From Cannabis sativa (taxonomy: Eukaryota; Streptophyta; Magnoliopsida; Rosales; Cannabaceae), in the NCBI RefSeq assembly GCF_029168945.1, contig NC_083602.1:29747323-29811322 (forward strand): 64,000 bases of DNA, read 5' to 3'. The translations under genes were made by a program, and so were the position numbers. The first letter of the stretch is position 1. The number at the start of each line of letters is the position of its first letter. Below the pieces are notes generated by a model. The model searched no databases. It was not told the DNA's origin and was given only the letters and a program-made list of their open reading frames with translations. Shown in pieces: positions 44,366 to 57,464 of this stretch.

Positions 44366-46030
44366 ACATAAAACAAGTTGTGCATTACAATCAATCTTTT
44401 GCCTCGATCCTCTGATCAAGTGTAGTATATTTGAATCCACCCATATTTCTGGAACCAGGTTCATAAAACTTATGAAACCTCCTTAACTATATGCTTTACT
44501 CATCAAGGGATACTGAAATCCTTACTGCCTATTTAAGTACATCTGAACAAACAGAAGATATATCTCTCAAATTTTAAAATTTGGAATTGAGATAATGCAG
44601 TGTAGAATTTTCTTCAGTAAAACAACTTTCTGGTAATTTCGAATTTACAAAGTTATATCTTCTCTGATGGAGCTTGAATTATTATAGATGGGTTTTTACA
44701 CTCTTCTACAATAATTCCTCCACCCCCAGAGTAACCACCATCTCAAATTCTTAATGAGTTGGTGTGGATATTAGGATCATTAATGCATAGTTCCTTAATA
44801 TCTAACATATAGGTCACTTTCATAAATCTTTCTTGATTGTCCCCTAATGTTCCCCATTTGATTACATCTCAGATGGCTCCCACTCAATAGTAGATGTCTG
44901 GTTAGAAACTTTTAACCTTTTACTATTGCTTTAAGGGATATCTCGTTGTTACTTATTATCTTAGTCTGAAACTGTAAGTTTCTCTAAGACTAGGTCAACA
45001 ACATAGCAGTCTAGTATTTGAAGTGTAGAATACTTGCTAGAGATTAAGCAATCAAATCAAGATACCATAAAATGTTATGAGGATTAGAAATCTTGACTCA
45101 AGTCATTCGAATAGACTATGCAAGAATTCTTCTATTTTATTCTCATAATTCTGATAAGTTATTTCTATCCATGTGAATGGTTAGATTTGTTTTATCAGAG
45201 GTGTTCATAAGTTCCTATCACAAATATCAACCAAACGAAGATGGGTAAAGAATTTTAATATTCTCCCACTCAACTAAGGTAATGTGATACATTATCAAAG
45301 AACTTTAATGGTATCATTAACTATTACAACAGTAAATCTAAACTGGAACATATAATCAAGATCAAGGATTTATTCTGATAATAGCTAATTTATTATATTA
45401 TTTCCATGTTTAAGATTATGTGTCACAAAGGGTACTGTGGAATAAAGTCCACCCTAAGTTTATAGAGATTATGATCCACCCCTAAAGGTTGTAAAGATCA
45501 TGATTCCCTAAGTGTGATAGAGAATCTGTGGAGTTGAATATAATCCAGAGTTCATTAGATATAAAAGATCGTTGAACTGCATATTATTCTTAACTTTTCT
45601 CCACCCCTATCAGATCAAAAGATCTTTTTATTAAACAAATTCTCAATAATTGTTTTAGAATTAACAATTATTCATAAACATAGAAATAATTTCTAGTGTT
45701 TATGTAGTAATAACTCTATAAGGAGTTTAAGTAACCATAGAATTTGTATCAATAATAAAAACACATACACATACAAACATAATAAATATAACAATAAGAT
45801 AAAGTACTGAAACTCAACTCATAAATTGCAATATATTTTATTATAAACCAAAAATTGTTTGCAATATTATGAGAACCAAACAGGGAATAAAATCCCAAAC
45901 TTGAAATCCAAATTGTTTGAAAAATTAAAAAATTAATTCAAAAAAATTTAAATGAGCTTCTTTTTTATCATAGACGACCTCCATCCATCATCCAGCTTTC
46001 AGATCCAACTCGCTAAGACAGCATCCGAGT
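44366..46030 (-). other. Region downstream of gag without recognisable pol
   Basis: About 1.7 kb between gag and the polypurine tract. I looked in all minus-strand frames for copia protease, integrase and RT blocks and saw none; stops are dense. It may be non-coding sequence or pol decayed beyond recognition. Confidence 0.6.
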
Positions 46031-46993
46031 TTAAGAAGCTTGAGCTATAAGAAGAATAATAAACAAGGTTAGTAGTCCAGAATTAATAATCCAAAAGGAT
46101 AATAATTCACTAAAACACATCAGTTTATAAAGAAATACCTTGTTTCTTTGCAAGAAGCTTAGGACATTGGGATTTCCAATGGCCTTTCTCATAAGTAAAG
46201 AGAAACACTTTCCTTTTGGTGTATCACCAGAAGCTCCAGCCTTTTTTTTCTTAGCTGCTTTCGCAGCTTGAGCTCGCTTCTTGGCATTTTTCCACTTCTT
46301 CTTATTATTGGATTTGGAAGTAGAAGCAACAAGTGCCTCAGGATTACTCGTCTTATTACCATTTTCAGAATTCTGAGGTTTATTCCCTCTTTTCTTGGGA
46401 CCTCCAATCAAATTTTCATATGTCTGAAGGTCGTTGACTAACGTATGAAAGTCTTGTTCCTTCTTATTCATGACATAATTTGATGTATAGGGCGGAAAGT
46501 CTGGAGTCAGACTATTCAAGATGAGACTCACTTGAGTAGTCTGATCCATTTCAGCACCATGATTCTGGGCTTCTTGGAAATAACTAGCCATCTGGAGAAG
46601 GTGATCACGCACATTCTGATGGGGTTCCATCCGTGCGTTGATGAATTTCTTAGTCGCGTCAAAGCCAAACTGGATAGATGCCATACCGAATAGCTCAGTT
46701 AACTGCGTCATGATTTCTGCAGCCGTGACAGTGTTTGCAAACCTTGTTTTCAAGGTATCAACCATGCTAGAAAGCATGAAGTAACGAGCTTTATTGTTAG
46801 CATTCTGCCAACGCTCGAACTTCTCTTTAACAGCTTTGGTTGCATTGTCAGCTGGCTGCTCAGGAGACGGCTCAGTCAACACAAACGAGGCACTTTTAGC
46901 TATGAGAGCAATATTAATGTTCTCTCTCCATTTTGGGAAGTTAGCTCCATTTAGCTTATTTTCAGTTAATAGTGACAACATGGGATTCGACAT
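46031..46993 (-). CDS. copia-type gag of the family-A element
   Basis: A 320-residue frame starting MSNPMLSLLTENKLNGANFP, with the copia gag signature: NFPKWRENINIAL, a WQNANNKARYFMLSSM block, LFGMASIQFGFDATKKFINARM, HLLQMASYF and LILNSLTPDF. A Lys-rich basic stretch (about 235-265) precedes a CCHC knuckle. The knuckle is damaged: after KGKCF the frame shifts, and the shifted frame reads YEKGHWKSQCPKLL, with Tyr where the second Cys belongs. The residues after about 276 are therefore not native. Gag packages element RNA into virus-like particles, so this may be the family's only protein. Confidence 0.88.
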   Translation of the reverse strand: MSNPMLSLLTENKLNGANFPKWRENINIALIAKSASFVLTEPSPEQPADNATKAVKEKFERWQNANNKARYFMLSSMVDTLKTRFANTVTAAEIMTQLTELFGMASIQFGFDATKKFINARMEPHQNVRDHLLQMASYFQEAQNHGAEMDQTTQVSLILNSLTPDFPPYTSNYVMNKKEQDFHTLVNDLQTYENLIGGPKKRGNKPQNSENGNKTSNPEALVASTSKSNNKKKWKNAKKRAQAAKAAKKKKAGASGDTPKGKCFSLLMRKAIGNPNVLSFLQRNKVFLYKLMCFSELLSFWIINSGLLTLFIILLIAQAS

Positions 46994-49900
46994 TGCAATT
47001 CAGGATACTACAAGATAATAAATAGAAATCAATTATGGTTTAACACAAAATCTTATTCAGAAATTATTAGCATATAGCAAGTAGGAATGACTAGAGAAAA
47101 TACTAAAAATTACAACCCTAAATAATTTTCAAGGTTTTCAACAAACTGATATCAGTGTCCCGTTTAGGCGAGAGTCAAAGCTATCATCCATTGAATAGAG
47201 TTGTCAGCTCATCTAAAATGACAAACATTCTAGCAACCTTTTATTCGATCGAAAGAGAATCCGACGTTGTCCCGTTTAGGCGAGAGTCAAGGTCATTCCT
47301 ATTTCATGAGCTTCCACCATTGTTTCATACGTTTGTAAGTCTTATACAGTCGCGACCATTAGGGTAATCAATACTAATATAAAAAACTTACAAATATACT
47401 TATCTTTCGAGATCAAACGACGCTAACTTGCTAATGAACGTTCCTCCATTAGGGAGGATTACTCACTAAAACAATAGCTATGTAAAACCAATAATGGAGA
47501 TCAAATATCTTAATAATAAAACTCATTATTTAAAATGTATTTTCTTCTATTATTTATTTATTTTAAATCTATATATATTTATTAAATTTTAAATTTAGAA
47601 TAAAATTCTAAATAAAATTTAATTTAATATTTATAAAATTAAACTCAGATGGTTAAGAAAATAAAATGAATTATTTCCATCTTAGTATTAATTTTCCAAT
47701 AAATATTAAGAAAATTACTTAATTTAAGTTGTATTAATTTAAATTAATTTGCAACTCAAATTAAATTTTTTTACAAATATATATATATATTGTATTTCCA
47801 AAAATATACAATTTTCGAAATACATTAAAATAAATCAAACTTTACTTAGAAAAAATACTTCAAGCAATACTATCTATCTAGATTTTCTTGACTAATTAAT
47901 TCAATTTCTAATAATATATTTTAGTTCCTTTACTTTAAATTAATCATTAAATGAAAGAATCATTGATTCAAGTTGATTCAAAATTAATTAGAATAATTAA
48001 TTTACAACTTTAATCTATCTTTCAAGATAAATTCAAAATCATCTTGCATAATCAAATGCAATTTCGAAAAAAATGATTAATAAAATAAATAAAATATATT
48101 TTGAAAATTATTCAAATTTAAGTTGTTATGGAAATACCCAACTTAAAATAATTTTCTATTTAATTAAATATCATGAAAATAACAATATCTAAGTATCATT
48201 ATGAAAATCAACTTAGATATTTAATTTTCAATTTAATTAAATGTATTAAATTCAGGAAATAAATAATTAAGTGTAGAGAAGACTTAATTATTAATTTCCA
48301 ATTTAATACAAGGAAAAATATCCTTAATTGAATTGTACCAAAATTAATTATTAAACAATTAATTTCACAATCAATGATATTTTCCTATATTAGAAATAAT
48401 AATTAGTATAGAAATAGCTATCTAGAAAATATCTCAATTTAACTAAGTATCTTTTTAAGATTTGGAAAATATCTGATTTAAGTTATTATAGAAAGAATCT
48501 ATAATTTACAACTTAAAATTTTCCAAATAAAATTTAATTAAATATCAAAATTAGGTGGTAATTACCTAATTTAAAGATATTCCATTTTAAGTTTAAAACC
48601 AACTTAAAAATATCTTTTAAGAATCTTGAATAACCAATTCCTAGAATTCCTCAACTTAATATTATATTCAAAAAAAAATATTCAAATTTAAGTTAATAAG
48701 GAAAATTAGTAATAACTAATTTATAACTTAAATAGGAATATTTAATGAAATAATAAAAGTAAGTTTCAGAAAGAATCTAGTTAGTTAAAATTCTTTATTT
48801 AATTAAATACAAGAAAAATACAAATAGTTTATCTAGAAATAAAATTCATTAAACTATGTTTTTCGTAAATTAATTTCAAAGAAATTAATTATGTTGCTAT
48901 TCAATTTTATTAGGTCAAACTAGTTTAATTAACCTAGCACAGTTATCCAAATCAGGCAAATGGGCCTTCACGATTGGGGTTGTTCATGTAGGGGGGGCTG
49001 GGTCCAGTATGTCGTACCCACTTCTAAGGCTCCCAACTCTCACACAAGGCCCAAAAGAGAGGAATTTAACCTTAAAATGAACAACGTTATTAATTGAATA
49101 GGCCCATTAACTAAATGAGCCTAAATAAAATCTATCAAGTTATGATATTTTATTTAGCAACAACAACCTATATGTGTCTATAACTGAAATTAAACATATA
49201 GGCTCACACAGGCACACAGATTTGGATGGACCCTATCATGTTACTAGGTCATACACAGATGAAAGAAGAATGTAAAATTTACCTGTTACAAATTATTTAC
49301 TTGACCTATCATCAATTGAACCATGGGTTAAAATTAGATCATTGGATCTGTCAACAAGTTAACCCTGGCAATTTAAATCAAGCAATAATAGGTTTTAGAA
49401 AACTTACAAACAATCTAAAACACATACTCCTGCAACAAGTTAGATTTGGATAGTTGGAAGTAGGATTTATTTAATTTTAAATATTAAACTTTATTTTGAA
49501 ATTTTTTTTAAAAAAAATCGGTTTTAAAAGAATGAAATAAAAAAAAAATATTTAAAATTAAACCTAAAACTTTGAAAAATTAGGTTTTGAGTAACCTAAA
49601 TATCATTTCAAAATAAATTTGCTAACTTTCCTTTTAAATTTCATGTTATTTAATAAATTAAATATTCAATAAAATAAAAAATGGTAAATACATACCCTTT
49701 TCTGATTTTACAATTTAATTTAAGTAAGAATAATAAAATTTAAAAGTTAACAAAAATATCTTATTTCCCCTTTTAAAATACTATGATTATAGTAATCTTA
49801 TTCTAAATAAGGTCAATTTACAAAAAAAAATATTTTTAATAAAAATTAATTTCTGACCTTGTATTTAAAAATAAGATAAAATAATCAAAATTTAAAAGAA

Positions 49901-50201
49901 ATAAGAAAAGAGGTAAGCAATACTTGATTTTAACCTATTTTCAAATTCAAATTTCACTAATATCTAAAATTAATTTTAAAATAAAATTAATCTATTTCTG
50001 ATAATTAAATTTGAAAATTGAAAAATAAAAAATCAAAATACAAAACTACACAAAAAATCGGAAGTCAATTCCATGAAATAGCATGAAAAATCGAAGAAAA
50101 CGAAAAAATAAGGCGGGTCGTGCGAACAGTATGCAAAACACACTGTCCGCGCGCGCAGGAGTGAGGAACTGCCGAGTAAACTCGGCGCAAGGGTCCCCTT
50201 G
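46994..50201 (-). other. Long AT-rich leader of the family-A element, part 1
   Basis: About 3.2 kb upstream of gag on the minus strand with no ORF of note. A 23-bp sequence containing CCCGTTTAGGCGAGAGTC occurs twice, at 47156-47178 and 47268-47290. A GC-richer block at 48955-49065 and another at 50110-50200 break an otherwise very AT-rich tract. The leader continues beyond gypsy-2 at 59771-60057. Confidence 0.65.
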
Positions 50202-52502
50202 TGTAACACCCTAACTATCTTAGGCGTATTACGTGATTTTTAAACGTACTGTGCAGCTCGTTGCTAATCAACGAGGTTTATGGAAAAACGTGATTAATTA
50301 AAATTTTGCTTTTTCATTAAACTTATAAACCATTTTGCAAAAAGTCTCGGGATCCCGATTTATAAAAATATTTACAAACGTTTTCACTGTTCAACTTTTA
50401 CATCAAAATAAGGTCGTCTAATGACAATTACAAAATCTCAGCCGTGCTGTCCCGAGGATCGTACGCTCCAGGCCTAACCGCCCCGACATGTACAATCTCA
50501 TAAGCTCGCTCACGGTCCATCAGCAACTGCCTTGCCTTTACCTACACAAGAACGTAAACTGTGAGTCGACAGACTCAGTAAGAAAAGCATAAAAATATCA
50601 TACATAAAACTGACTGCCGTGTCCAACACGATACTGAGTCCCGCTACTGCCATGTCCAACATGGTACTGAGCACTACTGCCATGTCCAACATGGTACTGA
50701 GTTTTGAACGTTCAGGGGACGGTACTATTGACACGTAACAACCTGATCGGTCGAACCGGTCATACTCCGGCTGCTGGTCATACTCCAGCCTGTACCGACG
50801 TGTTACTATATCCTCCTGATCGGTCGAACCGGTCATACTCCGGCCGTCGGTCATACTCCACCTGTACCGACGGATACGTCAATAGCACGGAACCACCAAC
50901 CAAGTGTCGACTGATCGGTCAAACCGGTCATACTCCGGCTGCTGGTCATACTCCAGCCTGTACCGACGTGACAGGGTTGGATGGTTCGAAGCCTAAATAC
51001 ATATCTAATGTAATCTAGCAGGCTTCCTACATGCACGCTAAACATGTAATCTACATATGCATACTGTTATACTAATCTTACCTGGATTCCGATTTCAGGT
51101 GTGCCGGTCAACCTGACTGGAACTGAAGCCGAACTACGGATTGCGGCTCCTAAACCATAAAAATCACAACGCTATAAGCGACACGCTAAATCACTTCCCG
51201 GGGACTAAAACTCGAAACTAAAAGTTTCCCTATCGATAAAAAGCATGGCAATACCCCTAAAAACCCAAAAACGAGGAAAACTAGGGTTCTGAAAAATCCC
51301 CCATCCGGAAGTCCGGTTGCCCAACCGGAATTCCGGTTCTGGGAAAATCTGAACCCCCATCCGAATTCCGGATGCTCAACCGGAATTCCGGTTCCTCGCA
51401 AAAAGCAACCAAAAATTCCCATATCTTGACCATTTCGAACCCAAATGGTCCCAAACTTTCCAGACCTCCTACATAGGTCCCAAATGACCATTCCAAGGCC
51501 TCAAACCTACCCAGAAACCTCACAAGCAAATTTCACCATTGAAGACCAAGCTTTGAGTTCAAGAACTCAAACTTGGTTAAACCCACTAGCATGCACCCTA
51601 GCCTAGTTAATTCTACTTAACTAAGCATTAAAACACCTCTGCAAACTAACAATAACATCCAGCAAATATACAGAAGCAAAACATGGCATTTTCTCACAAA
51701 AATCATCAATTTTCACATATAAATTAAAAGCTTGAACAACCTAGCTACTCATGCTTCAAATAACTCATTTATCATCAAAAATCATGCTTGAATCCATAAA
51801 CTAACAACAAAATTACAAAGAAGAAGAACACTTCACAATCACATGCATTTTCAACACTTTTCATCATTTTTTTCCAAGAAATTTAAAGAGAAATGAACAA
51901 GGAAGCACATACCACAACAAGGGATCACAATTAGGATGAATTAGCTTTGAGAATTGAAGGAAAAACCCAGCTTTAGCACCCCAAATTCCCAGCCGAAAAG
52001 AGAGAAAAAGAGAGAGAGTTTTGCTTGAATTTTCTATTTTTTTCTAAGTTAAATGAGAAATGAGTAAAAAGGAGCCTTTACACACTAAATCATTCAGCCA
52101 AATAACATGCATAATTTAAACATTTATTTCATTTATTAAATCATATAAGACAAAATATCATTGGGGCAAAAAGACCATTTTGCCCCTCCATACTAAAACC
52201 ACATACAAAACACTAAAGGGGGTATTTTTGGGACATTCTAAATTCCCGGCCATTCCCGACATTCCCAATGTCTAAAACCCGTCCCCAAAATACTAACATA
52301 CTAGGTTGTGATTTCTACTGAGCCAAACGCCGCGTTCCAAATACCGGACACCGGAAATGCGAAATATAAAAACTGCTGATAACATAATTATGCATATCTG
52401 AATTCCATAAATAACAATGATAAATTATTTAAATAGCTATAAATAATTTCCTGATTAACATAAATAACTGCTAATTTCCAAATTAACTAAGCGGGCTTTA
52501 CA
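50202..52502 (-). repeat. 3' LTR of gypsy-2
   Basis: 2,301 bp. On the plus strand it reads TGTAACACCC...GCTTTACA. It contains three units of the GGAGTATGACC repeat (50738-50970) and the hairpin repeat cluster near 50610-50700. Confidence 0.95.
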
Positions 52503-52522
52503 ACTATCCCCCCCTTAAAAGG
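52503..52522 (-). other. Polypurine tract of gypsy-2
   Basis: On the minus strand, CTTTTAAGGGGGGGATAGT precedes the 3' LTR. Confidence 0.85.
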
Positions 52523-53466
52523 ATTTCGTCCCCGAAATCTAACCTGAATAACTCTGGATATTGAGCTCGCATATCTGATTCTAGCTCCCAGGTGGCTTCT
52601 TCCACCTTACTGTTTCTCCAGAGAACCTTGACCAACGCTATGGTCTTATTCCGAAGGACTTTATCCTTTCTATCCAGGATCTGCACTGGCTGTTCCTCAT
52701 AGGACATATCTGACTGAAGCTGAAGGCTCTCATAACTGATTATATGAGAGGGGTCTGAAACGTATTTTCTCAACATTGAGACATGAAATACGTTGTGCAC
52801 TGCTGATAAAGCTGGAGGCAATGCTAATCGATATGCCACTTGACCTATCTTCTCGAGAATCTCGAAAGGTCCTGTAAATCTAGGGCATAACTTGCCTCTT
52901 TTCCCGAAACGTTTAATCCCCTTCATTGGAGATACTCGTAAAAACACATGGTCCCCTACTCGGAACTCAACATCTCGACGTTTCGGATCTGCGTAACTCT
53001 TCTGTCTGCTCTGGGAGGCAAGCATTCTGGCTTTAATCTTCTCTATTGCCTCATTGGTCCGCTGAACTGACTCCGGACCTAGGTATTTCCTCTCCCCTGT
53101 CTCATCCCAGTGGATAGGGGATCTGCACTTCCTACCGTACAACAGTTCATAGGGTGCCATCCCTATCGTACTCTGATAACTGTTGTTGTACGAAAACTCT
53201 ATTAACGGTAGGTATTTACTCCATGAACCCTCAAAGTCCATAACACAGGCTCTCAGCATATCCTCCAATATCTGAATTGTCCTTTCGGACTGACCATCTG
53301 TCTGAGGATGAAATGCTGTACTGAATTTTAGCTTCGTACCCATTGCCCGTTGCAAACTCTGCCAAAATTTGGAGGTGAATTTCGGATCCCTGTCCGAAAC
53401 TATAGACTTCGGTACCCGTGAAGTCTCACTATCTCCCCGACATATAATTACTGCCAACCGATCCAC
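52504..53466 (-). CDS. Gypsy-2 integrase C-terminal half with chromodomain-like tail
   Basis: A 320-residue frame. It begins in the integrase core (SDRDPKF, then the TDGQSERT block with the catalytic Glu), continues through [26 protein letters not shown] and [12 protein letters not shown], and ends with [33 protein letters not shown] and EEATWELES. The last part resembles the chromodomain-type tail of plant chromovirus integrases, thought to guide insertion to particular chromatin. The apparent ATG start is an artefact of a frame break just upstream (near 53440), where gypsy-1 reads through. Confidence 0.92.
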   Translation of the reverse strand: MDRLAVIICRGDSETSRVPKSIVSDRDPKFTSKFWQSLQRAMGTKLKFSTAFHPQTDGQSERTIQILEDMLRACVMDFEGSWSKYLPLIEFSYNNSYQSTIGMAPYELLYGRKCRSPIHWDETGERKYLGPESVQRTNEAIEKIKARMLASQSRQKSYADPKRRDVEFRVGDHVFLRVSPMKGIKRFGKRGKLCPRFTGPFEILEKIGQVAYRLALPPALSAVHNVFHVSMLRKYVSDPSHIISYESLQLQSDMSYEEQPVQILDRKDKVLRNKTIALVKVLWRNSKVEEATWELESDMRAQYPELFRLDFGDEILLRGG

Positions 53467-54067
53467 TTGTAAACGTTGTTACGACCGCGAAAATGAGCAG
53501 ATTTCGTAAATCGGTCCACCACTACCCGTATGGAATCATACATACCCGTGGTCCTAGGTAACCCGACCACAAAATCCATAGTAATATCCTCCCATTTCCA
53601 TTACGTAGGGTTAGAGGCTGCAACAACCCTGCCGGTCTCGATGTTCAGCCTTGATCTGCTGACACGTGAGGCATCTCGATACGAATTCTACCAAATTCTT
53701 CTTCATACCGCTCCACCAGAAGTACGGTTTCAAATCTTGGTACATCTTGGTGGTGCCGGGATGTAGAGAATATGGAGTAGAATGAGCCTCCTCAAAGATC
53801 TCGTTCCTCAAGTCCACACTGTTCGGGACACAAACCCTGGCTTTATACAAAAGCACTCCACTATCTGACACTGAAAAGTCTTTGGCTTGACCAGCCAATA
53901 CCTCATCTCGGATCCTCACTAACTCCGGATCTGTTGTCTGAGCAACCTTTATTCTTTCTAGCAGATCGGTCCAGTTGCGGCGTTAAGTTGTGTAGGCGAC
54001 CTACCACAAACTCAATCTTTGGATCTAACCATATCCTCTCGCTAGCCGAGGTGAGATCCGAACCATG
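53467..54067 (-). CDS. Gypsy-2 integrase N-terminal part (fragmented)
   Basis: The integrase zinc-finger region in a 102-residue frame at 53611-53919 ([43 protein letters not shown]). Short out-of-frame stretches on both sides correspond to the open frame of gypsy-1 at 13830-14480. The breaks coincide with CAG/CTG differences from gypsy-1 (for example the interval 53955-54070, where gypsy-1 reads through). Confidence 0.85.
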
Positions 54068-56422
54068 CTAGCCACCGCCCGGACCCTTTCTACTCAGGGC
54101 ATCGGCCACTACATTGGCTTTTCCGGGATGATAGAGGATCTCGCAATCATAATCCTTCACTAACTCCAACCAACGCCTTTGTCTCATGTTCAAATCTTTC
54201 TGAGTAAAGAAATACTTGAGACTTTTATGGTCGGTATAGATCTCGCACTTCTCACCATACAAGTAATGCCGCCAAATCTTCAGTGCAAAAACCACTGCGG
54301 CCAATTCTAAATCATGAGTCGGGTATCGCTGTTCATAATCCTTTAACTGACGGGAGGCGTAAGCGATAACCCGATCGGCTTGCATCAATACGCACCCCAA
54401 ACCCTGTTTGGATGCATCACAGTAGACCACGAATTTCTCCTTGTCCGAAGGCAAAGCTAGCACCGGAGCAGTAATCAACCTCTGTTTCAGCTCCTGGAAA
54501 CTAGCTTCGCATTTATCTGACCAGATAAATCGCTGATTCTTCTTTGTAAGCTCGGTTAGGGGCATTGAAATTTTGGAGAACCCCTCCACAAACCTACGGT
54601 AGTACCCAGCTAATCCCAAAAAGCTTCTGACCTCTGTCACTGTCTTCGGTCTCGGCCAATCCCTGACGGATTCAATCTTCCCGGGATCCACCTTGATCCC
54701 ATCTTTACTCACAATGTGCCCTAGGAAGGACACCTGAGACAACCAAAACTCACATTTCTTGAACTTGGCGTAGAGTCTATGTTCTCGAAGTCGTTGCAGT
54801 ACCATCTGGAGGTGTAACTCATGCTCCTCTTCTGACTGAGAGTACACGAGGATGTCGTCGATAAACACAATCACACAGATATCGAGGAAATCCTTGAATA
54901 CCCTATTCATCAGGTCCATGAATGCTGCAGGAGCATTGGTTAGTCCAAATGACATAACCAGGAACTCGTAGTGTCCATACCTAGTGCGGAAAGCCGTCTT
55001 TGGAATGTCCTCCTCTCGGATCCTCAACTGATGATAACCCGAACGGAGATCAATCTTAGAGAAGACCGTCTTCCCCTGAAGCTGATCGAACAAGTCATCG
55101 ATCCTAGGTAATGGATATTTATTCTTCACCGTCAGCTTGTTCAACTCTCTGTAGTCGATGCACATCCTCATAGAGCCATCCTTCTTCTTCACGAACAAAA
55201 CCGGGGCTCCCCAAGGTGACACACTGGGCCGAATGAACCCTATGTCAAGCAACCCTTGGAGCTGAATCTTCAATTCCTTAAGTTCAGCTGGAGCCATCCT
55301 ATACGGGGCTTTAGAAACCGGATCCACCCCTGGTGCCAAGTCAATCACGAAGTCAATCTCCCGATGAGGTGGTAACCCTGGAAGTTCTTCGGGAAAAACG
55401 TCCAAAAATTCCCGAACCACATTGATGTCCTCTGGCCGAATGGTGTCTGGCCGAGTGGTGTCCACCACCACGGCCAGAAACCCCAAGCACCCACCGTGCA
55501 ATAATTCTCTCGCTGACATAGCCGAGATCACCGGGATCCGAGATCCCTGAACCGAACCCACAAACACGAACGGTTCTTCATTTTCCGGTTGGAAGACCAC
55601 CATCTTCCTCTTACAATCAATGCTCGCCGAATATTTAGATAGGAAATCCATTCCTAAAATAATATCAAATTCGACTAAGCTCATCTCTATCAGATCAGCG
55701 CTTAACTCTCTACCATCTATCCTGATCGGCATAGACCTAATCCACCTATTGGAGATAACCAATTCTCCGCTGTGTAACAGGGTTCCAAACCCTGACTCAT
55801 ATCTATCAAAGGGTCTACCCAACTTACTAAAGACTCTGGCCGCCACATAAGAACGTGTAGCCCCAGAATCAAACAGCACTGAATAAAACGAGTCGTTAAT
55901 AAGAATCTGACCTGTAACAACCGATGGGCCGGCATCCGCATCGGCACTTTCGCGTGATGGCGAATACCCCGTCAGAGTGGGTATCGCCGGAGCTCTCGGT
56001 GCCTCCGGCCGAGGCGGGGACATTCCCTCTTGAAGTGCCGGGCATGCCACAATGAAAGCATCCCCGCCCCTTGCACTCTCCCCGATGGTGCCTCTTGCGG
56101 ATAGGGCACTCGGGGTAGGAGAATCGGGTCTCATTACCACCGGGACGACTCCCTCTCGTTCGGTTCCCCCGGAACCTCTTGTTTTGGCTCGAGCCGCCGG
56201 AAGCAGTGGGTGCCCTCTTCCTCTGGTCAATGGCCGAACCACTACTCCCCCTGCTGAAGCCTGATGCAGGAGGGGTAGGAGCTCCGCCACTAACCGAGTA
56301 CGGGCCGGTTCGACATACACCCCACCGCGCCCTCGGCTCGCAAGTGCCTTCTCCACCATCCGAGCGTAGGTGGTGTCATCGTCGATGGTAATCATCGGGT
56401 CATGCTCGATCTTGGGATTCAA
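54068..56422 (-). CDS. Gypsy-2 gag end, protease, reverse transcriptase, RNase H
   Basis: A 784-residue open frame. The first about 150 residues are partly out of the native gag frame: the CCHC knuckle is not readable, and the DNA shows a missing base in the CCCGGG site. From about residue 185 the frame is native: protease [33 protein letters not shown] and the FIDDILVYS catalytic box, then RNase [17 protein letters not shown] and [10 protein letters not shown], ending [12 protein letters not shown]. All visible catalytic residues are present. The initiating ATG is not the native start; this is the central part of gag-pol. Confidence 0.93.
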   Translation of the reverse strand: MNPKIEHDPMITIDDDTTYARMVEKALASRGRGGVYVEPARTRLVAELLPLLHQASAGGVVVRPLTRGRGHPLLPAARAKTRGSGGTEREGVVPVVMRPDSPTPSALSARGTIGESARGGDAFIVACPALQEGMSPPRPEAPRAPAIPTLTGYSPSRESADADAGPSVVTGQILINDSFYSVLFDSGATRSYVAARVFSKLGRPFDRYESGFGTLLHSGELVISNRWIRSMPIRIDGRELSADLIEMSLVEFDIILGMDFLSKYSASIDCKRKMVVFQPENEEPFVFVGSVQGSRIPVISAMSARELLHGGCLGFLAVVVDTTRPDTIRPEDINVVREFLDVFPEELPGLPPHREIDFVIDLAPGVDPVSKAPYRMAPAELKELKIQLQGLLDIGFIRPSVSPWGAPVLFVKKKDGSMRMCIDYRELNKLTVKNKYPLPRIDDLFDQLQGKTVFSKIDLRSGYHQLRIREEDIPKTAFRTRYGHYEFLVMSFGLTNAPAAFMDLMNRVFKDFLDICVIVFIDDILVYSQSEEEHELHLQMVLQRLREHRLYAKFKKCEFWLSQVSFLGHIVSKDGIKVDPGKIESVRDWPRPKTVTEVRSFLGLAGYYRRFVEGFSKISMPLTELTKKNQRFIWSDKCEASFQELKQRLITAPVLALPSDKEKFVVYCDASKQGLGCVLMQADRVIAYASRQLKDYEQRYPTHDLELAAVVFALKIWRHYLYGEKCEIYTDHKSLKYFFTQKDLNMRQRRWLELVKDYDCEILYHPGKANVVADALSRKGPGGG

Positions 56423-57182
56423 CCCGTCCGCATACTTCTCCTTTCTCGCCGAAGCCTGGCCAAGACAATTCCCGAGGCTAACCTCGCCAACCGGTCAACC
56501 GAGTAGTATACTCGGTCCCACTCATGTTCTCCCGTGGGTCGGGTGAACGAATTCCTTTCTCTTGGCGCTTCTAACCGCCTCGTTGTAGTACTTCGCGTTG
56601 AAAAGTTCCCGGAACCTCTCCCAAGTCATGGTGGTGACATCGTGAATCCGAGACACCATGTCCCACCATACCGGGGCATCCTCCCTGGAACCGAAATGTG
56701 GCGCACACCACTCGTCGCGTTGCGGTGACACCCATAAAGTTCAAGATTCGGTGATCACCGTAAGCCACTCGGCTTTCGACACATCCGGACCTCCCAGAAT
56801 ACCGGAGGTGCTTGCTTCGGAACCGCTCATATAAAGGTTCCAATGCGTGGGCCGCCACTACCATCTCGGCACAGGCGGCGGGGGCGGTGCCACTTTGGAA
56901 CTGCGCCTGGGCTGCAGGAGCACCCGCTCGTCTCAACCTACGAATCTCGAGGTCTTGTTCTTCGATCCGGCTTGCATCTCTCGCAAACCGCAACTCCCGA
57001 TTCGGGGCTCCCCGATCGGCAGGGGAGCCTGGGCAGCTGTGGCGGGTTCTCATCACCCCGACCACGAGCCCCCGCCTCGGGGACCTCTACCTCGGCCCCT
57101 AGCGGTGGGGAAACCGAGCTCCCTCTCCCTGATTCGACCCCACTGAGTTGCCTCGACTCCTGGTAGTCCGCCTGGCGTCCAT
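56423..57182 (-). CDS. Gypsy-2 gag N-terminal part (multiply frameshifted)
   Basis: The native start is the ATG at 57180-57182 (MDARR), matching gypsy-1 at 10716. Two overlapping frames (56571-57065 and 56522-56731) carry pieces of the gag domain: [50 protein letters not shown]. At least four small indels relative to gypsy-1 shift the frame. Most alter CAG, CTG or CCGG sites. Confidence 0.85.
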
Positions 57183-57445
57183 CTAGCTAGAACCGCCTGC
57201 GAAACCAAGAGTTGGCATATCAGGTCGTATTCAGGGCGAGCTTACTAATGCCGCTTAATTTGGAAATTAGAAATGAAACATGCGCCTATTCTACTATCAG
57301 GCTACTAACATGCTTCCTAACAGGCTTTTCTTTTTCATAACTGAATAAAATAAACTACTAAAGCAATAAAGGCTTACTGAACCGTGAACCGAGCTAACTG
57401 CTGATGATGACTGTACATGTCGTGACGATCTTCGGAAGACAACAC

Positions 57446-57463
57446 AGCGGCTACGATACCAAA
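57446..57463 (-). other. Primer-binding site of gypsy-2, altered
   Basis: On the minus strand the site just inside the 5' LTR reads TGGTATCGTAGCC, against TGGTATCAGAGCC in gypsy-1 and in plant initiator-Met tRNA. The change CAGAG to CGTAG is the same one seen elsewhere between the gypsy copies. Confidence 0.8.
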
Positions 57464-57464
57464 T

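Noticed and set aside
44366..46030. Search for copia pol in the family-A element
   Set aside because: No protease, integrase or RT motif could be recognised in any frame; no pol feature is called.
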